A stretch of DNA of 64,000 nt from Fragilariopsis cylindrus CCMP1102 (Eukaryota > Bacillariophyta > Bacillariophyceae > Bacillariales > Bacillariaceae), in assembly GCA_900095095.1 (NCBI GenBank), contig FMBT01000292.1, positions 496,001-560,000 of the forward strand. The letters run 5' to 3'. Shown piece after piece: positions 23,489 to 33,208 of this stretch; position 1 is the stretch's first letter, and every line of letters starts with the position of its first letter. A model generated the notes under the pieces. It was not told the DNA's origin and made no database searches. It saw only the letters and a list, made by a program, of their open reading frames with translations. The translations under genes were made by a program, and so were the position numbers.

Positions 23489-25644
23489 ATGTCAGACCCT
23501 AACGGTGTTACGAACACACCAAATAAGAAAAAGAATCATTCTGCTCCCCAGCTTGATTATTATAACTCAGGTAGTACAGAAGCATCCCAGGATACGGCTT
23601 TGGTGATCACACGTTTGGAAGCAGTAAGTTTCGTTTCATAGAACTAACATGCTCTCGAATTATTCTCTTTTATCAATATCTTTCTTATATGATCAATACT
23701 TTACTATTTTCTCTAAAAAATAAAACAAAAAAAAACAGAGACGACGACTAACGAAAGACTCGAGTCGGTTAGTTATTGTCTTGGTTGGTTTACCTGCCCG
23801 TGGTAAATCGTTTGTAGCAAGGAAACTTCTTAACTTTTTAGAATGGCATGGAAGTCTATGTAAGATCTTTAACGTTGGACGATACCGGAGACAGGCATCG
23901 GGTGGTGCTTGTGATGCTAACTTTTTTGATGCTGGTAATAAGGATGCTGCAACGTTACGAGAACTGGTGGCAGAATTCGCGTTGCGGGATATGCTGAGAT
24001 GGCTTGATGGGGAGGAGGAAGTAGATAATAATGATAAGAATAATAATAACAACAACAACAACAACGGCAGCAGCGGGGATAATAATGGCAAACACAGTCA
24101 TAACAATATTTCATCTACTCATAGTGTCAGTTCAAATTCATCATTTCATGAGAATCGAGATCGTATTGCTATTTTTGACGCAACAAACAGTACTGATAAG
24201 AGACGGCGATGGATATTGGACGAATGTACAAATCCAGCGAAAAGACCTGGTACACCCACAGGGGTTGTCTTTGTTGAATCTATTTGTGATGACGAAGAAC
24301 TTTTGCAGGAGAATTTCCGATTCAAAGTCTCTAACTCTCCAGACTACAAAGATGTGGATGAAAAAGAAGCGATAGAGGATCTAAAGAAGCGTGTTAAAAA
24401 GTATGAGGATCAATATGAGACTATAACGGATGATTCACTTTCGTATATCAAAATTTTCAATTTATCAACTAAATTATTAGTTAACCATATCTATGGTCGC
24501 ATGTCAAAAGTTATTGTCCCAGCTCTCATGGCGTGGAATATTGGATCAAGGCCCATACTTTTGTGTCGTCCTGGACAGACCTTGTCGGATATCATCACAA
24601 CCGATCGAGATGACTACGTAACGGCTATCAACATGAAAGGAACCAGCGAAAAATTTATGGATCTTTCTGCTCGTAGTAAAAAACGACTGTTTAGAGGAGA
24701 TAGCTTAGGTCCAGGAGGCAAAAAATTCTCAGATGCATTATATGACTTTGTATTTGAGGAATCTATGGATTTTCTACTCAAACGGGCCAGTATAATGGAT
24801 ATGAAAACCACCGGTACATCCATTTCTGGAATTGCCACTATTTCTTATCACAATACACCCAATGGTTCTGGATCGTCATTTCCATTAAAAATTTATGCAA
24901 GCACGATGCCACGGGCATCCGAAACAGTTCGTTGGGACGAATACGATTTTCCTGTCGATGAACTCTCGATGCTAAACCCGATGGATAAAGGGGACTTCGC
25001 GGGAAGGGAATTGACTGAAATTCAAAATACTCATCCCTCGTGGTACAGTCGATTGGAAATGGATCCTTTCGTGACAAGGTGAGCAAGCACACGGAAATCA
25101 TACCTTATTATCAACGAAATATTATTCTATTGTACTAACCACATTTCATGATCTTGCTATATACATCGATTATATTTCTATTTTCCTCAACTCATCGACT
25201 AAAAGATTCCCTGGTGGCGAATCGTACAGGGATTTGATTCGCCGTTTGGAATCAATCGTTGTCGACCTTGAGCAGCAGGTGATTCCAACTCTGGTTGTGA
25301 GTCATGTTTCAGTTTTGCAAATGTTGATCGCCTATTTTCGCAATTCGCCTGTGGAGGAAGCAATGAAAATCGAGGTTCCACTTCACACCGTCTTAAAATT
25401 TACTCCTGCTCGGGGTGGGGGCTGGCACGAGACCTGCCATGAGCTTGCGCCAGTAACTGAAAAATCTAACTCGTTCTCTGCACAAAGAATAGTATCCATC
25501 GAAGGTATAGAACAGATCAGAAAAGAATACACTGTCGAAGGTCCGCCTCCGTCTCCGACACCGATTTGGGGAGATCACATGGCTATAAAAACAAGCAGCT
25601 CTTCCTCAGTACAAGCTGAAAAACCACCTGTAATTCCATTCTAG
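23489..25644 (+). CDS. 6-phosphofructo-2-kinase / fructose-2,6-bisphosphatase with degenerate phosphatase site
   Basis: Three exons: 23489-23623, 23739-25078 and 25206-25644, 637 aa. Joins are GCA|GTAAGT...ACAG|AGA (phase 0) and ACAAG|GTGAGC...AAAAG|ATTC (phase 2). The kinase half looks intact: Walker A GLPARGKS, NVGRYRR, IFDATNST..RRR, FVESICDD and SPDYKDVD. A disordered Asn/His insertion (~24020-24110) interrupts it. The phosphatase half is altered. The phospho-histidine motif, normally RHGE, reads CRPGQT (near 24565). The usual LNEIDAG reads LNPMDKG (near 24970). The later catalytic His remains in VVSHVSVLQ. The GESYRDLIRRLE and PLHTVLKFTP segments are recognisable. The enzyme family makes and breaks fructose-2,6-bisphosphate, a cytosolic regulator of glycolysis versus gluconeogenesis. 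I infer a kinase-biased or kinase-only isoform. Confidence 0.88.
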
Positions 25645-26373
25645 GATGTGAAAAGAAAGGCAAATGGATTTTTATCTTGGTTGCTGTTAACCCCCCCCCC
25701 CCCCCCGGCGGCGGATTACAACTAGTTACATTTTTTAAATGATCGGCATTCGATTGATTTCATTTTTGGATATCTAATACATAGCTGCAATTTTTGGACT
25801 CCGAATACAAGCGATTTGTAGTTGCCAGTAGCTATTCAATAAGAACTATTTTATATTAATAGACAGAATTTTATTTTATATTGCAAGAATATAATAGTTT
25901 GGTGTTGGGATTGACATATTCCTTTACTGCTAGCTAGTGAGCTAGATCATTGAGCGATTGATTGTCTCTACCACTGGAATATAATAGAAAAAAATTTGTA
26001 TTATAATCATGTATCAAAATGAGATTAAATTAATACTAGCTAGATTGTTAGGCTGAAGATGAGATTATGGATTCTGCTTATTCCTTTTTTTCTTTGTCTT
26101 TACGGTTGTTTCATCAGTATCACCAGTGTGACTGCACCATACCAACAATGTACAACGTTTTGTGGTCAGGTTTACGTTCTTTCAGTAAGATCATCTAGTG
26201 TTATAGGTTCCATGTTGGGGTTGAAACCAATATCACCGAACGTTCGATACTTCTTCGTATCACAACCTAATATATTAAGAGTAACCGAGAAAGACAAGAA
26301 TACAGATATATGCGGTTAGTTAAATATCTATTAGAAAGAATCATAATTATGAAAGTAAAGATAAGATCTAAAA
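25645..26373. other. Convergent intergenic region with a C16 tract
   Basis: A run of 16 C lies at 25691-25706, followed by GGCGGCGG, in the 3' flank of the PFK-2 gene. The rest is AT-rich. One hydrophobic-start frame at 26059-26319 is listed separately. Confidence 0.5.
26059..26319 (+). CDS. Doubtful small ORF with signal-peptide-like N-terminus
   Basis: 86 codons opening with MRLWILLIPFFLCLYGCFI, which would score as a signal peptide or anchor, followed by a short Cys-containing region without recognisable domain. It sits in a convergent intergenic space between two 3' ends. No family is recognised and it may be a chance frame. Confidence 0.18.
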   Translation: MRLWILLIPFFLCLYGCFISITSVTAPYQQCTTFCGQVYVLSVRSSSVIGSMLGLKPISPNVRYFFVSQPNILRVTEKDKNTDICG

Positions 26374-27968
26374 TTAGTTTGTAACGAATATTTGTTTCTT
26401 CATCGTCTCACTTTTCTCCATTACGTGTTGTCGTGCCCATTTATCACATGACAAGATATCTTCTAATGTTACATCCTTTGTTTTGTGATCATCCTTATGT
26501 GCCTCCATAGCACCTTCAACTAGTTTAGGAATATCCAAAAATCCAAGTCCCACATCATCTCGGAATAATTCATTGGCCGCCTCATTGGCGGCATTGAGTA
26601 CAGCAGTCATAGTACCACCAGCCCGACCCGCATCATATGCCAATTGAATACAAGGATATTTTGCGTAATCAGGTTTCATAAATGTCATTTGACCAACTTC
26701 TGCCAAATCTAAAGGTTTGTAGGGCATAGTCAATCGATGCGGCCATGACACCGAGTAAACCAAAGGAAGTCGCATGTCCGCCCAACCCAATTGAGCTATG
26801 CAGGAGGTATCTTTCGTTTCGATCATGGAGTGAATGATAGATTGGGGATGAATGACAACATCAATGTCATCGTAGCTAGCTCCAAACAAGTAGTGCGCTT
26901 CAATGACCTATGGTAGTGGGAAAAGAACATGTGTATGAGTAAAGATATTAAACAATATATATTATACAAGAACATTCCATTGCAATATGTTGAAAATAAA
27001 AAAGGGTAAAACATATCAAGAAAATACTTTTTTTCCCAAATAAATTAGGAATAATTGTGTGTACTTACCTCCAATCCCTTATTCATCATTGTCGCACTAT
27101 CTAACGTAATCTTGGCGCCCATATCCCAATTTGGATGTGTCGTGGCCTTGGCCTGTACGGCTCGAGGATCATCCTCACACATTCGAAAGAGTTCATCCTT
27201 TGTAAGATCACGGAAGGCTCCACCGGATGCTGTTAGAATAACTCGTCGTAAACCACCCTCGGGTACACCTTGTAAGCACTGAAAAATAGCGCTATGTTCA
27301 CTGTCGGCGGGTAGCATATTGATACCGTGTTTTTTGACAAGTGGATTAATGACGGGACCACCACTGATTAGTGTTTCCTTATTGGCAAGTGAAATATCCT
27401 TTCCTAACTTGATTGCTTCAATTGTTGGTTCCAATCCAGCCGCACCGACAATACCCGTCACAACTGTATCAGCCGAATCGATCGTAGCAGCCGCAAGAAT
27501 ACCCTCCTCACCGTACAGGATGGTGGGCATATTGGTACATCCCGCATCTTGTAGATTTGATTTAAGTTCTTGTGCAGCTTCGGCTGTTGCCATCGAAGCA
27601 ATCTTTGGGCTATACTTTAATACCTGATCAGTCATGAGTTTTGAATTTGTTCCTGCCGAGAGTGCATCTACGACAAAATTATCGGGACAAGCATCGACGA
27701 TGTCTAGAGTTTGTGTCCCAATCGATCCCGTCGAACCTAGGAGAGAAAGTCGTTTCTGAAAAGTTGCACCCTCCAAAGATTTTTGAAGAGTATATTTAAG
27801 AGAGGCTTCAGTATTGACAGGAGCCGAGGGTTCAATCCATCCCTCTCCCGTTCCAGCACTACCTGGTTGAAGATTCAAATTTGTCGTCGTCGATTTCGAC
27901 GAGCGATGAGAAGCAAAGCCCGTGACGGCTGGAGCTGCCATGAGAGCAAGAGCAATGGAGAGCTTCAT
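26374..27968 (-). CDS. dxr: Plastid 1-deoxy-D-xylulose 5-phosphate reductoisomerase
   Basis: Two exons: 27968-27069 and 26907-26374, 477 aa, joined GGAG|GTAAGT...CATAG|GTCATT in phase 0. The enzyme converts DXP to MEP with NADPH, the committed step of the plastid isoprenoid pathway. Visible motifs: NADPH-binding [23 protein letters not shown], metal/substrate [42 protein letters not shown] and VIEAHYLFG. The N-terminus [21 protein letters not shown] is a signal peptide ending in an ASAFAP-like motif with Phe at the expected cleavage point, the bipartite signal for import into a red complex plastid. I chose the ATG at 27968 because the frame can be extended 31 codons upstream only through a GT repeat coding a His-Thr run, and that would bury the signal peptide. 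Bacterial DXR is ~400 aa; the excess is targeting sequence. Confidence 0.93.
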
Positions 27969-27976
27969 CTTGTTAT

Positions 27977-28014
<38 letters not shown>

Positions 28015-28777
28015 TCGGATACTACTACGGTACAATATACTGCAATGCGTAATCTATACAATTATTGTTCTTTCTTGTCGGATGGTTTATTTATCGTATA
28101 AAGTCAATTAATTCTTGAGATCTTTTTAAGAACAACAAGCGAGTGTACTCGTACAAGCAAGAGAGTTAATTTACTACCGTAATACGGTAGCACAAAAAAT
28201 AAATTTGATGGATGTAAGAAACATCACGAATTCTTCGTATCTGTTCGTTGACCCTTGGCTTGGAATGACGATCTGACGTTTCATTCACTCTTCAACCGGG
28301 ACGCACACCTCACGCAGGTATGTTTGACTCACTCGACTGATTCCATTCTTTTTTTAAAGAGTCAGCGGTTATTCAATTTTTTGCTCGATTTTTTATTTCG
28401 AACAAAACGTAGTCATTTTCGTGGAAAATTTCTTTTTCATCTTCGCTCTTTAATGCTACCGGTATTATGAGAACACGACCAACCAATCTCGAAGCGAAGC
28501 GATTGAAGTTTACATTCGCAACCGGTACCTGGAAGACAGACTTGTTCGATTGTATTTGATAAACGTAGGGAATGCTTCTATAGTTTTATCTAATAGCAAC
28601 TGCATCAGCATCAATATCAATACCAGCATTCAAGAGGCGCACAGACAGCAGGAAAGTAGAACATACAATTTACACCACAGAAAGCAAGAAGAAAAGGAAC
28701 AATTAAAGCGAAGAAAAGAAGCAGAAATCAGACGCCACGATCACAACACAGAACAAGCGTGAAAAAATATTAGTTCG
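27969..28777. other. Divergent intergenic region with (GT)16 repeat
   Basis: Contains the (GT)16 tract at 27979-28010 immediately upstream of the DXR start, so in its 5' leader, and the promoter and leader of the plus-strand gene at 28778. A frame at 28550-28762 ends 15 bases before that gene and opens without an ATG; I do not take it as coding. Confidence 0.5.
27979..28010. repeat. (GT)16 microsatellite in the DXR 5' leader
   Basis: Uninterrupted GT run 10 bases upstream of the DXR start codon; on the coding strand it is an AC run. Confidence 0.85.
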
Positions 28778-30361
28778 ATGACGATGACCCAGGGACAACA
28801 AAACAACAGTGTACGAATAAATAGACAACGAGAAGAAGAAGAGGAAGAAGAAGCCAAACGAGCGGAGTTACAGAGCTACATACCAGATTATTTAAAACAA
28901 TTCATTACCCCGTACCATGATGAATTCTGTTATACACGGATCTATGATGAACGACTAGTAGCAGCATTGATGGTAGAAGGATTTTTACCAATTGCTACGG
29001 AAGGAATTATATTGCCCAAGCTACATCATCATCGTTCTGTTGTGTCATTACCAGAATCATTGCACGTGTCGAAATCAATAAGAAAAAAATCGAAAAAGTA
29101 TAGATTAACGATCAATCAATGCTTTGATCGTGTAGTAGAAGGATGTCGACGACAACATGGGCCAAGATGTTGGGTGAGTGGATAATAAGCCCAGTCGAGT
29201 CGAGTTGAGTCGAATCGAGCGAGTGGAGTTGCGAGTCTCATTGTGTTTTACCAAATATCGTGCCGAGATGGTTATTTGTTATTTAATTACTTATTCTTTT
29301 TCCTTTTTATAAAAAAACGACGAAAATGTATCATCGTCCTTTGCTATCTTTATTTCTAATTTGATTATTCTGCTAAAATTCTACAGTTGTATCCAGAGCT
29401 TGTACGTGTCTTCAAGGAAATTCACGACGCCGGTCAATTGAATTCTGTTGTAGTCCATAGCAATACAAACCGTCGGGAAGCAGCTCCGGTCCGGTAAGTC
29501 AAGTCGATCAATGAAAATTAGAAAAAAATGATGGTACATTTTATTTAACAGACAATATATATGATATTTTTTTTCTAATACTGATGAAATATTCTGATTC
29601 TTTTCTTCGTTGTTATATGAATGAATACATCATGTAGTTTATATTCAATTGAAGTTTTTAATGAGGAGACAGGAGACTTGGCCGCAGGTGAATTGGGTTA
29701 TACAGTTGGTAGGTTCTTTTTTCCTTCCATTTTCTGTTTCGTGTTAGATGAAAAGATATGCTTAATGCGGTGTTATTTGCTTTTTTCTCCTTCTGATTCA
29801 TTGAATTGCAAACTTTTTCTCATATTTACTACTATAGGAAGTATATATACAAGCCTAACTGGGTTTTCAGCAGAAAATAGCGCAGGATCGGTCCAATTGG
29901 CAGCTCTCGGTCGATTGCTATCTACTCTACATTTTTCTATGTGGGATCTTGGTATGGGAGGAGCTGGTATGGAATATAAACAGAATTTAGGATCCCATCT
30001 TCTGAAACGAGATGACTTTGTTGCTCATGTGCATAATGTGAGAGTAACGAAAGGCTTTCGTATACTTCCTACCGCCAATAATACCAATAGTACAGGCAAT
30101 AATGCGTCATCCAATTACACTGGTTATAATTGCAAGTCTCTCATTGATCGAGAATTGCCGTTAGTGTCTATGTCGACAGTTGATGGCGAAAATAAAGTTA
30201 GTTTCATAGATGCCACTCCCAGTAGTAATGTTAATAAGAGCAATCGTGGAGAAAATCGACAAAAAACGGCCGTTAATGTTCACAACCGTGCATCTGATGA
30301 TCACAGTAATTCTTCGCAACCCAACAGAAAGAAACAAAGGAATATTTTGAAAGTTAGATGA
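28778..30361 (+). CDS. Leucyl/phenylalanyl-tRNA-protein transferase (Aat)-like protein
   Basis: Four exons: 28778-29173, 29387-29493, 29638-29708 and 29838-30361, 365 aa. Joins: TGTTGG|GTGAGT...CTACAG|TTG; GTCCG|GTAAGT...ATGTAG|TTT; GTTG|GTAGGT...CTATAG|GAA. Family features in order: CYTRIYDERLVAALMVEGFLP, SLPESLHVSKSIRKKSKKYR, INQCFDRVVEGCRRQHGPRCW, HDAGQLNSVVV, LYSIEVFNEETGDLAAGELGY, YTSLTGFSAENSAGSVQLAAL, MWDLGMGG and QNLGSHLLKRDDFVAHV. These track bacterial Aat, which moves Leu or Phe from tRNA to N-terminal Arg/Lys of proteins, marking them for degradation. The C-terminus is Asn/Ser-rich and unrelated. Positions equivalent to the E. coli catalytic Glu and Gln appear replaced, so substrate or chemistry may differ. 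No targeting peptide is evident; the N-terminus is acidic. Confidence 0.75.
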
Positions 30362-30602
30362 CCGTGCAGTAAGATATGTCGTTACCAAATATTGTACACT
30401 ATCTCACTCTAATTCAATGATACAACACGGACGACACAACAACTAAGCAATCCAGGATTTGACAAGTTTTTATAGACCAGCAATTTGTACGAAAGAAATA
30501 GAATATAAAATAGAGACTTTGTAGCTCAACTGATTTTAAAAAAAGTAATATGCAGAAAAAAGAAGAAAAAATTGTGTGCTGTAGAACTATTAACATAGTT
30601 GT

Positions 30603-32760
30603 TTAGCTACCAAGTTTTCCCAGTTGCTCCAAGAATTCACCAGCATCTAACAGTTCCGTACTTCCATAGCTTATAGTTCTACGATCATTGGCAACCATTT
30701 GCAAATTTTGGTATTCAGCATAGCATCCACCGCCGATTACAAATGCCGTCGTCTCATGAACTGGAGACCGATTCATCAAACGAAGTTTTTGAACATCAAC
30801 ATCACCCTTTACTCGTGGATCTAAGTACAGGTAGTCGTCATCTTCCGTGCCCGGTTTCATTTCACATAAATTTTCTACGACCTGAGTCGCGTAGTGCTTA
30901 TGGGTTTTGCCCAACATGGACGTGACCCTATCGGCTGCCTTGGCTAATAGACCAGTTGCCTGTGAGGTGGCCTTATTGAATACACTAGAAAAGACACTTC
31001 CTCCAGCAACTTTGGAATCGGATTCGATTTCTTGCAAAGAAGATGATAATGGCAACATATTCATCGACCGGAGCTGTTTTAGGTAACCTAGTGCCTTGGA
31101 ACCCACTTCCAGACGCTGCTTACCTTCTTTGTCAAGTCGTGACTTGCCATCATCACCTGTTCCCTCCATGGCCTGTTGGACGGCAGCCGCAACCTCGTCA
31201 ACATCGGCCGTCTTCGCATTGGTCGTCAACACGTACACGACGACCAATCGTAATTTATCTTCCACATTTCCCTTCGAAGGGTCAGCTACTAACTTTAATA
31301 CATCGTTCTTCGCACGGTTAGAATCATTACTGTATGAACCCGTTGCCAACGATGTTTCTAACTCAAAGAATTGAGGTACATCTCGTGCCGCTACTTGATT
31401 CATCACTGCCTGTAAAATACTAGTGTGAACCTCAAGCTGCTTCTTACGATCCAAAAGGGCTGGTAGAGAATCCACAGCCGTGGCTAGATCGGTTGTAGAT
31501 GAAGATGGATCCGGTACTTCGTTGCCAGCTGCTTTACTACGGATGGATTGCTCCTTGGCGCTCACTTCTTGCAAGTCCACTCCATTACTTTCGATCGCTT
31601 CGGGAAAGGGATGGAATTTATGACGACTATAAAATGGATCCTGGTCTGGATCTAAGTCAAATTTCTTTTGCACAGTCTTGGGACGTTTGCCCCCCATATC
31701 GGTGGTGACATCAAATTCAACTCTATTAGCCTTGTGCTTTAACATATCATCGATCAATGCCTGGTAGGTTGAGGTGTGTTGAATAGGTGTAATCAAATCA
31801 GCATTACGATCAAGAATAACCAGTAAGGGTCGATGTAGACCACTAGACTTGTTGCGAAGAAGGGTAGGATGTTCGGCTATCATTCGATTCAATTTACGAG
31901 CAACCATTTCAGGGGCACCACCCTGTAAGACACCCAAAGAAAATCCATTAAAAAAAATAAAGATAAAACAAAGTAATAAATAAATCAAGGTTGAATAAAG
32001 GAAAGGATTATTTGAGAATCCAAAATAATGAATTTTGAAGAAGGATGCATTTCTGCCTGATTTTGACATTTGCATATGATTGGATTTTTTTTTGGTATGC
32101 CTTGTAACTTGTACGTACCTTCGGACAACGTATGATCGGCACTTTGCCTTGCGTCGCAACTACACTAAATAGACCGTACGCAATATCATTCATAAACTCT
32201 TCAATCATTTGTTCACTAACTCCTGATCCATTGTAAAGAGCATACGAATCTTTCTTCGATAAACTGAAAAGTTGCTGTTCTAAACATACAAAATCCAAAT
32301 ACTGGTCGTGCATACCTGCAATCGTTTCTAACGTTCCCGATTGGACGACGAGTTTAGCAAAGTCTTCCATAAGTGGCCGATCGAGTTTTGTTACAAAGTT
32401 TAAGTGAGATCGACCATATAAACCTCTAGCAGAATCTTGTGCAATAATAGATAAATTTTCTTTAGTTGGTCTACAAAAATACACGGCTGGTACATCTGGA
32501 ATCGGCTCACGTTCTGAATTCAGTAGTAAGTGCAATGTAACGCCTCGACGACGGAGTTGACTAACGCTTAGTAACGGTGAAATAATACTTCGACAGGCAT
32601 TGTCATAAATTAATATTTTCCACTGATTATGAGACGAACCGGCCGGTGGTAAAGAATAGTCATCATCAGCAGCATCAACATCTTCGTTGAAACCTAGCAT
32701 CCGATACACAGCCTTCAGTTGTGACGATTTGAGAGTGACTTGAGACGAGGATAGAACCAT
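30603..32760 (-). CDS. SLY1: SLY1-type Sec1/Munc18 protein (SCFD1)
   Basis: Two exons: 32760-32119 and 31922-30603, 653 aa, joined CCGAAG|GTACGT...CTTACAG|GGTGGT in phase 0. The frame shows the SM-family pattern: KILIYDNACRSIISPLLSVSQL near the N-terminus, VPAVYFCRPTKENLSII, PLLVILDRNADLITPIQHTSTYQALIDDML and, at the C-terminus, VFVIGG-like TTAFVIGGGCYAEYQNL followed by ISYGSTELLDAGEFLEQL, which is diagnostic of SLY1. SM proteins clasp SNARE bundles; SLY1 acts in ER-to-Golgi and retrograde traffic with syntaxin 5-type SNAREs. Length matches yeast and animal SLY1 (~640-670 aa). It ends 241 bases from the converging Aat-like gene. Confidence 0.92.
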
Positions 32761-33208
32761 TGTTTGTTGTTGCGTTTATTCGCCTTAGGAGGTAACGAGA
32801 AAGTGAGATCCAATAATGCTCAGAATGATTGCTTATATGCCCTTGTACCGTATATAAATATGATACGGATTGTTTTTCTTCTCAATTGATTGCTTCTGTT
32901 GTTGTGTAGTTGATCCTTCGATTGCAATTGAATTCTAGTTGTAATTCATGAAAGTCATTCTTGTTGGAGTATTACTTCAAAGTACTTTTTTAGCGTCTAA
33001 TAATTTGTTTCTCAATTTTTTATAACATTCCACGTGGAAGTGGATAGAGGCCAATAATTTTAATTCTATCTTTCGTAAACCCATCATCAAAATCATCACA
33101 TCATCCAATATCCAATTTCTCAAATTGACTCGACGAATCATTAATTCCATCATCAAATTGAAAACAAGAAAAAGCACACAAATAAGATAAACAAGTGCCC
33201 CAAAAACA
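32761..33208. other. Divergent intergenic region (SLY1 / carbamoyltransferase)
   Basis: AT-rich. A TATA-like stretch inside a small dyad (ccgtat...atacgg, 32848-32868) lies about 90 bases upstream of the SLY1 start. I see nothing else distinct. Confidence 0.35.

Noticed and set aside
28550-28762. Frame just upstream of the Aat-like gene
   Set aside because: It begins at TTG and ends 15 bases before the real ATG; it is most likely leader sequence.
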